Assembly (NCBI GenBank): GCA_002726915.1
Contig: PBSY01000023.1
Location: forward strand, 1 to 45,319
Origin: Verrucomicrobiales bacterium
GTDB lineage: Bacteria > Verrucomicrobiota > Verrucomicrobiia > Verrucomicrobiales > DEV007
Direction of reading: 5' to 3'
Length of the DNA: 45,319 bases
A program made the position numbers and the translations under genes. The notes below the pieces were generated by a model. It had not been told where the DNA came from, searched no databases, and saw only the letters and a program-made list of their open reading frames with translations. Shown piece after piece: positions 27,435-36,423 of this stretch (its first letter is position 1; each line of letters starts with the position of its first letter).

Positions 27435-29891
27435 TCACTTAGTCAGGAAAGCGCTACTGGAAGCCACCTCCTGCACGAGGCGGTGGAGTTGAAAATCATA
27501 GCTGATAAAATCAGCAGTAAGCTCATCGATCATCGCCTCGTCAGTCAGCTCCATGGAACGTCCCAACGCGTAAGTCATCAGTTTACTAACCAGAGCGCGG
27601 GCAAATTGTTCCCTCTTTTCCGCAAGCAAGTAGGCTTTTAAGTCGTCCATTCCGTTAATATCCACTCCTCCGGGAAGCGTCGTTTCGGTAACCACCGGCT
27701 GGGCGAACATCTTTCCCCTCTTCTTTGGATCGCGTCTCGTGATTTCAGTCCTGACTAGACCGTCAGCACCAAAGCCATCCATGGCAATCCCCCACGGATC
27801 GATACTGCGGTGGCAATCATTACAGGATGCTTGCCCACGATGGATCTTCAACTGTTCGCGCACCGGCAACTTCGCAAAATCAGGATTCTCGGAATCAAGA
27901 CCCGGCACGTCGGGTGGCGGATTTGCCGGTGGATCATCCAGCAAGCGCTCACGCAACCAGACAGCACGCAGCACAGGGTGGGAATCCTCGCCCGTTGAGT
28001 GACCCAACAAGACACTAGCTTGGGTCAGCAGACCACCCCGATCAGATGTTTCAGGCAGGGAGACCCGCTCGAACTTCATTCCGCGCGGGCTCTCATCCAA
28101 ACCGTAGTGCCTTGCCAGAGGACGGTTCACCATAACGAAGTCCGAATCGAGAAAATTCAACGCGCTCATCCGCTCGTTTAACACCTCGGCAAAGAAGTGT
28201 TTTGTTTCTTCATGAATGGACGGCTTGAGTTCATCTTTCCAGTCAGGATAAAACTCGGGATTAATCGCGACGCGATTTACCGCACCAACATCGAGCCATT
28301 GATCCACAAACTGATCCACGAAGTTCCAGGAACGCTCGTCATTCAACATGGTTGCCACGATGCGCTTAATCTCGCCCTTTTTCTGCAACCGCCCTTTCTC
28401 CGCTGCAATGAACAGGCTCTCATCAGGCATGGTTCCCCAGAGAAAGTAGGAGAGTCGCGAGGCAATCTCCCAGTCATTTATGGGACGTTTCTCTTCCCCA
28501 CCCGCTTCGACGAGGTAAAGGAAATCTGGAGAAATTAGTACCATCGCGAGCGGCTCTCTAATAGCTTCATCAAAAGTCGCTACCGTTCCGCGAACCCTTT
28601 CAAACAATGCGAGGTAAGGCTCCACTTCAGCCAATTCAACCGGTCGACGAAAAGCGCGATGCATAAACCGCTTCAGGACCTGCGCGGCGTAGCCACGCTC
28701 ATCGGTCCGACGCTTCTTTGAGGGAAACAGAATATCCGAGTGATACTTCGGCGGCCAACTGTCGAAAACCGGACCGGCAAACTCGACCGACTCAACTTCG
28801 ATCGAAGGAAGGTGAGATTCTTTCGGCCAGATCTTCTTCGTCTTTGCTTTTTTCTTCCCCACCGCCGGCTCAAGCACCACGGTTTCCTGCTTAGGCATGG
28901 GGGAGCCATCATCGTAGACGTTCGACACTCGAATCAGCAGTCCAGGAAACTTACTTTGTACCCGCGAGGGGAGTGGGTAGTCTTCAATTCGTCCACGAAA
29001 CTCATAGGTTTGAATCCTCTCCGAGGTCACCTCGACTTCATCGACAATTCTTTCCGGCATCAAGGTATCAACCCGATATCCCAGCGCAACCTCCATTCGG
29101 GGATAGCCCTGCCCCTTTTTTAAGTCCGCCTTTGCCCGAATCCTGACAAGAAACTCGCCGTGCTCGTGATAGTCTTTCTCTATCTTTCCAAGGAAGAAAC
29201 TCGTCCTTGAAAGCGTATTGGAGTAATCACGCTCTCTCTGTGATTTATTTCCGGCAGTTCCGTTACTCTCTTCAATGACGTGACGAAACACCTCCGGTTG
29301 CTTGCCGCTGACGATCGACTTACTCATCGCTGTTCGGGCAGCTTCGAGGTAATACTCCATTTGCATCGCCGACATCTGGAGGGAAGCGCCGTTATTTTTA
29401 AATCCGTCTTCGGACAAACCCTCCGGCGGTAGATTATTCGCGTAGCGACTTTCGATGCCGAGCAGGTCGGCCATCGTATTCTGGTATTCGCTACGATTGA
29501 GACGACGCATCACCGGACGTCCACCCGTGCTCTTCGTGGCCTTGACAACGGCTTCGATTTTATAATTGAGCCAACCAATCAGCTTTCGCCGCTCGTCGTC
29601 CGAAAGTCGCGGCTCATCCTCAGGCGGCATCTCGTCGAAATTGAGTACATCAAGGGTGTCATGCCATGTCTCTGCTTCCGGACGATCATTGATCATATCC
29701 GTACTCATCGTATCGAAACGAATATCATTCTTTTGCTTGTCCGGCCCATGGCAAGCAAAGCAGTGCTTCTCAAGAATGGGGCGAATGTCCTTCTCGTATT
29801 CAGCGGACGAGGCAGCAGAAGAGGCATGAGCCATAAGCGGGACAGCAACAACGCCCCAATAAAGCAGCATTACACGAAAATTTGACATCAT
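27435..29891 (-). CDS. DUF1592-type cytochrome (DUF1587/1595/1592/1588/1585)
   Basis: An 818-residue exported protein. The ATG at 29891 (followed by another) begins a signal peptide, MMSNFRVMLLYWGVVAVPLMAHAS. An ATG at 30008 overlaps the lacI-type stop as ATGA and would add 39 non-signal-like residues, so I do not prefer it. Domain order: PSCyt1 heme domain (CFACHGPDK), DUF1587 (RRLNRSEYQNTMADLLGI), DUF1595 (FMHRAFRRPVELAEVEPYL), DUF1592 (PLAMVLISPDFLYLVE), DUF1588 with a second CxxCH (CNDCHRSIDPWGIAMDGF), and DUF1585 at the C-terminus. It pairs with the DUF1552 gene downstream. It is likely an extracytoplasmic oxidation module; the substrate is unknown. Confidence 0.92.
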   Translation of the reverse strand: MMSNFRVMLLYWGVVAVPLMAHASSAASSAEYEKDIRPILEKHCFACHGPDKQKNDIRFDTMSTDMINDRPEAETWHDTLDVLNFDEMPPEDEPRLSDDERRKLIGWLNYKIEAVVKATKSTGGRPVMRRLNRSEYQNTMADLLGIESRYANNLPPEGLSEDGFKNNGASLQMSAMQMEYYLEAARTAMSKSIVSGKQPEVFRHVIEESNGTAGNKSQRERDYSNTLSRTSFFLGKIEKDYHEHGEFLVRIRAKADLKKGQGYPRMEVALGYRVDTLMPERIVDEVEVTSERIQTYEFRGRIEDYPLPSRVQSKFPGLLIRVSNVYDDGSPMPKQETVVLEPAVGKKKAKTKKIWPKESHLPSIEVESVEFAGPVFDSWPPKYHSDILFPSKKRRTDERGYAAQVLKRFMHRAFRRPVELAEVEPYLALFERVRGTVATFDEAIREPLAMVLISPDFLYLVEAGGEEKRPINDWEIASRLSYFLWGTMPDESLFIAAEKGRLQKKGEIKRIVATMLNDERSWNFVDQFVDQWLDVGAVNRVAINPEFYPDWKDELKPSIHEETKHFFAEVLNERMSALNFLDSDFVMVNRPLARHYGLDESPRGMKFERVSLPETSDRGGLLTQASVLLGHSTGEDSHPVLRAVWLRERLLDDPPANPPPDVPGLDSENPDFAKLPVREQLKIHRGQASCNDCHRSIDPWGIAMDGFGADGLVRTEITRRDPKKRGKMFAQPVVTETTLPGGVDINGMDDLKAYLLAEKREQFARALVSKLMTYALGRSMELTDEAMIDELTADFISYDFQLHRLVQEVASSSAFLTK

Positions 29892-30004
29892 TGTATGTCT
29901 AGAATGACAACACACCATTAGTCTCGATGTTGAAGACGTCAGTTTCAACTGCGGAAGCCTCACGCAGTCGAGTCCTAGATTTGAGCCTAAATTCTCAGAG
30001 TCAT

Positions 30005-31027
30005 TCATGAACCCGGCACTATTCGCGGCTCAACGGTGAGTCGCACTTCATCCAGATCACGGTTTTCCTTGAGCGCTTCGGAAAGCCATTCGACGGCCAT
30101 CTCAGCCCGCTCGTTAATCCCCAGATCGATAGTTGCCGGCCTCGGAAACAGACCGGCAAGGTAGCTTCCTTCATTATCGCAGGAGATGAATTCCAACTCA
30201 TCACCAACCGCCACCCCTCTTTTCGCCAACAACCGATAGCAAATCGCTGTCATCGCATCCGAAGGGCAGAAGATACCGGATGCTAGCGGTTGCTCGGCAA
30301 GGAAGCGATCAACAAGTCGCTCCATCTGGGCCTCGAGTTTCTCAACCGTGAAAACTCCTTCTTCGGTCTTCCGCGGAACGGCGGCACCAAAGTTACTGAC
30401 TTTGACTCCCGATTCGCGAGCCGCCCTTTGAAAGGCTTTCCCGCGAGCACCGAATGAAGGGTTTCCAGCTTCAGCGAGGAAGAGAGCGAGTCGTTGATGG
30501 CCACGCTCCACAAGGTATTCGACCGCTAGCCGACCCACTTCATCGTTTCCAGCAAGAATTGATGTCGCTCCCTTCTGCCAAAAAGAGGTTAAGCAGACTA
30601 CGGGACGACTGAGAATACCCTCAGGGAATGGATCGGAAGCTGAGAGCCCCACAACAAGAAAGCCATCTACCCGTTCAAGCACCTGTGGCGGCGGTTGTCT
30701 GCCTTCAAAAAAATGAAGAATAGTTGAGTAGCCTCTCCGATTTGCCTCCCGCTGCGCCGCACGATAAAGGCGCATCACAAAGACTGAGTGAAGGTGCATT
30801 CCAATGGGATCCACGAGAACCGCCAACAGGCCGGAATGCATTCGGGATTCAGGCTTGGGACTGCGGCCTGTCCTTTGATCGGGCGGCGGCGGCGTATAAC
30901 CAACCTTTTTCATCGCATCGATCACCCGCCGCCTCGTGACTTCATTGACGAAAGAGCGGCCATTCACCACCCTCGACACAGTGGATTGAGAGACGCCGAC
31001 CAACTCGGCAACCTGAGTCATACTCAT
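30005..31027 (-). CDS. LacI-family transcriptional regulator
   Basis: A 340-residue LacI/GalR regulator. Residues 1-50 are the helix-turn-helix and hinge (QVAELVGVSQSTVSRVVNGRSFVNEVTRRRVIDAM). The rest is a periplasmic-binding-protein-like effector domain (LLAVLVDPIG, DGFLVVGLSASDPF, ASGIFCPSDAMTAICYRLL, ISCDNEGSYLAGLFPRPATIDL). It is divergent from a sulfatase gene across a 90-bp gap that holds a tandem 10-bp repeat. Its stop overlaps a possible upstream start of the cytochrome gene. It probably represses the divergent sulfatase and perhaps its own operon, with a sugar as inducer. Confidence 0.92.
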   Translation of the reverse strand: MSMTQVAELVGVSQSTVSRVVNGRSFVNEVTRRRVIDAMKKVGYTPPPPDQRTGRSPKPESRMHSGLLAVLVDPIGMHLHSVFVMRLYRAAQREANRRGYSTILHFFEGRQPPPQVLERVDGFLVVGLSASDPFPEGILSRPVVCLTSFWQKGATSILAGNDEVGRLAVEYLVERGHQRLALFLAEAGNPSFGARGKAFQRAARESGVKVSNFGAAVPRKTEEGVFTVEKLEAQMERLVDRFLAEQPLASGIFCPSDAMTAICYRLLAKRGVAVGDELEFISCDNEGSYLAGLFPRPATIDLGINERAEMAVEWLSEALKENRDLDEVRLTVEPRIVPGS

Positions 31028-31041
31028 AGTTAAATTGAGCT

Positions 31042-31065
31042 TTATTATGCATTATTATGCAATAA
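31042..31065. promoter_or_regulatory. Candidate LacI-type operator, tandem repeat
   Basis: TTATTATGCA occurs twice in immediate tandem (31042-31051 and 31052-31061) and is followed by ATAA. The overlapping inverted repeat TGCAT-TATT-ATGCA (31048-31061) gives dyad symmetry. It lies midway in the 90-bp divergent gap between the LacI-type gene and the sulfatase, where an operator controlling both would sit. Confidence 0.55.
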
Positions 31066-31117
31066 GAAAGAGCGGTTCGGCTTGTATGGCCGCTATCCTC
31101 AGGTTTCGATAGTCGGG

Positions 31118-32614
31118 ATGAAAATACTGTCTCCCCGACTTCTCTCGATCTTCGCGTTGATCATCTTCACCTGCCTAAATATTTCGGTTCAGGCTGAAAC
31201 CCAACTTAAGCGCCCCAACATCCTCTGGCTGGTAGGTGAAAACATGAAACTTGATCTCGGCTGCTACGGTGCTGAGAACGTCAAAACTCCCAATCTCGAT
31301 GCCCTTGCCGTCAGAGGAGAACGCTACACGCACGTCTTCTCCACCTCCCCTGTCTGCGCCCCCAGCCGAAGCGCTTTCTTTGTCGGCATGTATCAGACCT
31401 CCAGCGACACCCACAACATGCGCTCTCACCGCGAGGACGGCTACCGTCTTCCTGAAGGCGTTCGCCCACTCACTCACCGGCTCGGAGACGTCGGCTACTT
31501 TACCGCAAACATAGCCACAATGAACGGCGAGGAAATTGGTTCGGCCAAGCTCGACCTCAACTTCGTCAACGAGGGTGCTCTCTACGAGACTGACAAGTGG
31601 GAAGACCTCAAAGGCAGGCAACCTTTCTTTGCTCAAATCAACATGCTCGAAGCAGAGTATGACATCTACGATCGCCAGACTTGGAAGCAACCTCGAGTGG
31701 AATGGAAAGGCGAGAAGCACCACGAGAAAATAGCAACGCCCGACAACGTCACCCCTCCCCCCTACTATCCTGATCATCCTCTCGTCCGCGAGGAATGGGC
31801 GCGCTATCTTAACTCCATCTCCGGGATGGACAAAACGATTGGTAAAATCCTCACTCAACTCAAAGTCGACGGCGTCGCTGACGACACCGTGATTATTTTC
31901 TTCGGCGACAATGGACGCATTGAACCTCGCGGTATTCATTGGTGCTACGACAGCGGTCTCCACGTGCCTATGATCATCCACTGGCCCAAGAACTTCCCAG
32001 CACCAGCTAACTACTCCTCTGGCGCAGTCAAAGACGAAGTCATCAGCCTGATTGACCTCACCGCTACCACCTTGGGATTTGCCGGAATCGATCGCCCTCT
32101 TGGCATGCACGGTCGCATCTTTCTCGGTGACCGCCTCGGGCCTAAGCGTCAATACGCCTTCTCCGGTCGCGACCGCGTCGACGAGACCGTCAATCGAATC
32201 CGAAGTGTGCGCGGCCAGCGCTATCACTACATTCGCAACTACTACCCTGACCGTCACTTCACCTCGCTGAATCGCTACAAGGAAAAGTGCTTCCCCATCA
32301 AACCGCTCATGCGGGAGATGATGAAGAACGGAGAACTAACCGGCCCCCCAGCTGACCTCATGGCAGATACCGTCGCCCCAGAACAACTCTTCGACACGGT
32401 TAATGATCCTCACGAGATCAACAACCTCGCCGACTCCAAAGAATCCGAGCACGTTGAAGTCCTAATTCGTATGCGCACCGCACTTGACACCTGGATTGTC
32501 GAGACACAGGACCAAGGTGAATTCCTTGAACCTGACGAAATCGTCACGCCGTTTGAAAAGGAGATGCACGACTGGTTTGGCACGCCAGAATGGCACCCTT
32601 ATCAAGCCGAGTGA
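31118..32614 (+). CDS. Exported sulfatase (heparan N-sulfatase-like), divergent metal motif
   Basis: A 498-residue sulfatase. ATG 31118 starts a signal peptide (MKILSPRLLSIFALIIFTCLN), and the longer frame to 31082 is rejected. C80-A-P-S-R is the formylglycine site and GDNGRIEPRG a later metal segment. The first metal motif reads WLVGENMKLDLGCYG: where most members have Asp-Asp, this has Glu-Asn. The overall look is like sulfamidase/heparan N-sulfatase relatives. The enzyme may still bind calcium through the remaining ligands, or may be altered in activity. It is divergent from a LacI-type regulator and likely controlled by it. Confidence 0.88.
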   Translation: MKILSPRLLSIFALIIFTCLNISVQAETQLKRPNILWLVGENMKLDLGCYGAENVKTPNLDALAVRGERYTHVFSTSPVCAPSRSAFFVGMYQTSSDTHNMRSHREDGYRLPEGVRPLTHRLGDVGYFTANIATMNGEEIGSAKLDLNFVNEGALYETDKWEDLKGRQPFFAQINMLEAEYDIYDRQTWKQPRVEWKGEKHHEKIATPDNVTPPPYYPDHPLVREEWARYLNSISGMDKTIGKILTQLKVDGVADDTVIIFFGDNGRIEPRGIHWCYDSGLHVPMIIHWPKNFPAPANYSSGAVKDEVISLIDLTATTLGFAGIDRPLGMHGRIFLGDRLGPKRQYAFSGRDRVDETVNRIRSVRGQRYHYIRNYYPDRHFTSLNRYKEKCFPIKPLMREMMKNGELTGPPADLMADTVAPEQLFDTVNDPHEINNLADSKESEHVEVLIRMRTALDTWIVETQDQGEFLEPDEIVTPFEKEMHDWFGTPEWHPYQAE

Positions 32615-32874
32615 CCGCACCAAGCGCTAAGGCCACTATATTGCAATTTAGGTGCATCCTATAAGCCATTTTCTTGCGGCTCTTCCCCTCACGTTTTTCT
32701 TCGCAGGAGCCGCCGTAGTCACTGACCATCATTGAATCACCAGTCTGCTCGATTCTCTCGAGTCGGTAGCGGAGTATCAAGAGTTGAGTCAGCGACTTAA
32801 TTCTTCTGCACGAAATCGGAATCCGCACATAGGGAATTTACAACGACAACTGGGATCTTTACTTTAATGCTCAG

Positions 32875-35800
32875 ATGAAGTGGCTCTTGTTCCTTACCCT
32901 CTTCGTGGTGACGCATTTAACCCGGGCGCAATCACCCGTAGATATTCTTAAAAAGACCGACTCGCTTCAGTGGAACAACAACAAGGAAAAGCGTTCAGAA
33001 CTGAAAGGTGTTCTCCCGTTTGAACTGAATGACGGGATTCTCCGCCTCTCAGAAAAGTTCGCCGGAAATCTCCTCTTCCCAACCGATGACCGACCTCGCC
33101 ACGTGGTTCTTGAATTTAAGTGGGGAGAGCGCACTTCCCCTCACCAAGAAACTTCAGCACGGAGAGCTCAAACGACTATCGGAGCGGGAGTTGTCCTCCT
33201 TCGCGAGTCAATGTCAGGAGACTTGCTTGTTCCCCAAGCTGAAGGTTCGCTCAATCTAAAGAGTAAAACTTACGATCCTTCCGTCCCTAACCAACGCGGT
33301 GCTCACACCCGCAACAACCAGATCGAATCTTCTTTCGGACGCTGGAACCGCCTTGAACTTATTGCCAAATCTCACCGCTTCATCGTAAAGCTGAACGGCC
33401 AACAGGTAAATGAAGCCAAACTCGCCCGACCTCTGCAACCCAACGTGACGGTCACTACCGCCTTTACTGAGCTTTTCGTGCGCCGCTGGCAAGTATACCC
33501 AGTCGGCGCCTTCGAAGAACCCTGGGAACCTAATCTAGCTTCAACCGACACCGGCTATTCTTCAAATGGGGAGAGCATCCTGCCTCGCGACTATCCACTC
33601 TCGCCCGAAGCGTCGCTCGCTAATTGGCACGTGGATGGCGACTACGAATTACAACTCGTCGCCGCCGAACCCCTTACCTGCGATCCGGTTGATATCGCTT
33701 GGGACACACGGGGCCGCCTCTTCATTGCAGAAATGAGGGACTACCCTCTCCCAACCGAACACGGAGGCTACCTCTCTCGAATTCGGCTACTCACCGATAC
33801 CAATGGAGACGGCGTCATGGACGAAGCATCCACCTGGGCCGACCATCTTGACCACGTTCAGGGACTCACGCCGCATCGCGATGGATTCATTGTCACTACC
33901 CGCACTGCTATACTCTACCTCGCAGATACCGACGGTGACGACCGTGCCGACGTCACGAAAAGTCTCTTCCATAGTAACGATCCAAGGTACAATCAACTTC
34001 AGGTCTCTTCTCCCCGTCGTGGGCTTGATAACTGGATCTACCTCAACAACGGAATCGACCTCAAAGAGATTTATCCGGACGGATCACCGGCCAGTATACT
34101 CAAAATCAACAAGACCAATATCCGAATTCATCCCGAAACTGGAACCCTCGAAGCTGTCACCGGCTACGGCCAATTCGGGGCGACTCAGGACAACTTCGGC
34201 CGCCGCATTTTTAGCCTTAATAGAAACCCCGCTATGATGGCAGTGATGCCGCTGGAATACCTCAAAAGAAATCCATTCGCCGGCATCACTCAGGGACATG
34301 AAGACATCGCGCCCTTCGGAGAAGATGCAAAGGTATTCCCGCTCGAGCTCAGTCATACGACTTCCATTGCCCACGCCGGTACTCATACCGCTGCGTGCGG
34401 ATTAGCTGTCTACCGTGGAAACGCAATTCCCGAGCTCAAAGGTGATCTCTTTGTCTGCGAACCAACTGCCCAATTGGTCACCCGATCCCGACTTAAAGAA
34501 AACGGCGCGAGTCTTCGCGCTGAACGTGTCGGCAAGAAAGTCGATTTCCTGGTTTCCGGCGATGAGTGGTCACGACCAGTGAATCTTCGCAACGGCCCTG
34601 ACGGTTGCCTCTATCTCTGCGACATGTATCGCCGCTTCATTGACCACTCCCGATTCTTTCCCGAAGCCTTTGCCGAGTCTCACTACATGCGTGCCGGATT
34701 CGATCATGGACGCATCTATCGTCTCGTGCCGAAAGGCCATCCTCCCCTTCCTGCTTCCGAGCTTCCTTCAACTCAGGAAAAACTAGTTGAACTACTCAAC
34801 CACGAGAATGCTTGGCAACGCATCCACGCTCAACGGCTGCTCGTGGAATCAGAACACCCGTCCGTGGCCCCTCTGTTGGACTCACTGCTCGAACGGAACA
34901 TCGCTCCAGAGGCTCGTGCCCATGCATTCGGCGCTTTGTTAGGGCTCGGAAAGCTCAATGAAGAACACCTGCACCTTGCCGTGGCTAGTCCCACCTCCGG
35001 TGTTTCGGAAAACGCCATCCTCAATCTCCAGCCCGGCCAAGCACGAAACGAACTGATCGAGGTGGTCAAGGCTCGCAAAGGGCGAGCTAGCTTCCTTGCC
35101 CTACTAGCACTTGGAAACGACCCCAGCGATGAAATCACCGAGTTGTTTCAATACACCCTCCACAACACCCCTGAGGGAACGGATCCCTGGGTGCGCAGAG
35201 CGGTGCTTAGTGGATCGAAGGAACGAAGCGGTGCCATCCTCGCTCATATGCTGACCCATCCCATCACCGGGATTCCCGGCAAAGGTTTTGGAACGGAGCG
35301 CGCCGTTATGTATCAGGAGTTTGCTGCTGCCGTCGCCGCTCGGGGAAATGGTGAAGAAATCGCATTGGTCCTCAAAGCTTTGGCACAAGTCGACGGCGAT
35401 GATTATCGCCTCGCCATTACTCGCGGGTTTGCGGATGGCATGCGCCGCACGACACTACCCACCAAATCGCTGGCCGCCTTCCTCGCCCGCCCTCCAGAAG
35501 CCTGCGCCGAATCGATTCAAGCGCTATCCGAAATCGTAGACTCCGCCGCAACACTTGCCGCCGATACGAAACAATCACCAAAGACCCGCGTCGCCGCTCT
35601 CGAAATCGCGAACCAACAAGACTTCGTCACTGTTCGAGAGATGGTTGAGATGATGGTAGCCCCTAATGAACCTGACGAGGTCCAGAAGTCAGCTGTAAGG
35701 TCCCTCAGACGCTTCTCGAAAAACCGCAAGGAAGTCGCCAGCTTTCTGTTTGAAAGATGGAGCACGCTGCCACCTCCATCACGAAGCGCAGCCATCGAAA

Positions 35801-36420
35801 TCCTCACCTCCAACAATGACAGCGCATGGCTTCTCATGGAGGAGATGAAGGCAGGAAACATTCGCCCATCAGTCATGCCCCCTATGAAACAATGGGTCTA
35901 CGGCCGTTCCAGCGTTCCTGAGATTAAATCACTGGCCGGCGAACTCTTCGGCAAAACAGCCTCAAGTCGTAACGCAGTGATCGAGGAGTACCTCCCCGCC
36001 TTGTCCTCACACGCGTCCAACCGCGAAAACGGTGCCAAGGCGCTGCAAAAAGGGACCTGCCTCGCTTGTCATCGCATCGATGGCAAAGGGAGCGCTGTTG
36101 GCCCCGATCTCGCAGATGTTCAGGCCAAACCGAGAGCGGCTCTTCTCACGGACATACTCGATCCCAACCGGGTAGTTGAAGAACGCTGGATTGCCTACGC
36201 GATCGAACTGAGGGACGGCACCACCGCCACCGGACTGGTGGATTCTGAAGACGATCAGAGTGTGACGCTCAAAACCCCCGGCGGCATGACCCAAACCTTT
36301 GCCCGCACTAACATCAAGACGATGTCATCTACTGAAACCTCATTAATGCCGGTCGGCTTGGAAGCTGCCCTCCCGCCGGAAGATATGGCAGACCTGATCG
36401 ACTTACTCAAAAACCGCTGA
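32875..36420 (+). CDS. PVC-type heme-binding membrane-bound dehydrogenase with DUF1080-like N-terminus
   Basis: An 1181-residue exported protein (signal peptide to about RAQ). Domain order: a DUF1080-like jelly-roll of about 210 residues (RWNRLELIAKSHRFIVKLNGQ); a PVC-type dehydrogenase beta-propeller (TIGR02604-like, about residues 255-620) with PVDIAWDTRGRLFIAEMRDYP, two calcium-loop-like repeats (DTNGDGVMDE and DTDGDDRAD), NGPDGCLYLCDMYRR and HGRIYRLVP; HEAT-like helical repeats (about 630-1040); and a C-terminal cytochrome c domain (TIGR02603-like) with CLACH, GPDL and DPNRVVEERW. It is likely a periplasmic sugar dehydrogenase passing electrons to its own heme. The next sulfatase starts 3 bp after its stop, so the two form an operon. 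Confidence 0.9.
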   Translation: MKWLLFLTLFVVTHLTRAQSPVDILKKTDSLQWNNNKEKRSELKGVLPFELNDGILRLSEKFAGNLLFPTDDRPRHVVLEFKWGERTSPHQETSARRAQTTIGAGVVLLRESMSGDLLVPQAEGSLNLKSKTYDPSVPNQRGAHTRNNQIESSFGRWNRLELIAKSHRFIVKLNGQQVNEAKLARPLQPNVTVTTAFTELFVRRWQVYPVGAFEEPWEPNLASTDTGYSSNGESILPRDYPLSPEASLANWHVDGDYELQLVAAEPLTCDPVDIAWDTRGRLFIAEMRDYPLPTEHGGYLSRIRLLTDTNGDGVMDEASTWADHLDHVQGLTPHRDGFIVTTRTAILYLADTDGDDRADVTKSLFHSNDPRYNQLQVSSPRRGLDNWIYLNNGIDLKEIYPDGSPASILKINKTNIRIHPETGTLEAVTGYGQFGATQDNFGRRIFSLNRNPAMMAVMPLEYLKRNPFAGITQGHEDIAPFGEDAKVFPLELSHTTSIAHAGTHTAACGLAVYRGNAIPELKGDLFVCEPTAQLVTRSRLKENGASLRAERVGKKVDFLVSGDEWSRPVNLRNGPDGCLYLCDMYRRFIDHSRFFPEAFAESHYMRAGFDHGRIYRLVPKGHPPLPASELPSTQEKLVELLNHENAWQRIHAQRLLVESEHPSVAPLLDSLLERNIAPEARAHAFGALLGLGKLNEEHLHLAVASPTSGVSENAILNLQPGQARNELIEVVKARKGRASFLALLALGNDPSDEITELFQYTLHNTPEGTDPWVRRAVLSGSKERSGAILAHMLTHPITGIPGKGFGTERAVMYQEFAAAVAARGNGEEIALVLKALAQVDGDDYRLAITRGFADGMRRTTLPTKSLAAFLARPPEACAESIQALSEIVDSAATLAADTKQSPKTRVAALEIANQQDFVTVREMVEMMVAPNEPDEVQKSAVRSLRRFSKNRKEVASFLFERWSTLPPPSRSAAIEILTSNNDSAWLLMEEMKAGNIRPSVMPPMKQWVYGRSSVPEIKSLAGELFGKTASSRNAVIEEYLPALSSHASNRENGAKALQKGTCLACHRIDGKGSAVGPDLADVQAKPRAALLTDILDPNRVVEERWIAYAIELRDGTTATGLVDSEDDQSVTLKTPGGMTQTFARTNIKTMSSTETSLMPVGLEAALPPEDMADLIDLLKNR

Positions 36421-36423
36421 CTC

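Noticed and set aside
31175..32257. 360-codon open frame on the minus strand
   Set aside because: It lies opposite the sulfatase at 31118, which has a signal peptide and the CAPSR motif. The minus frame is rich in Val/Ala/Glu with no recognisable motif and is a shadow of codon bias.
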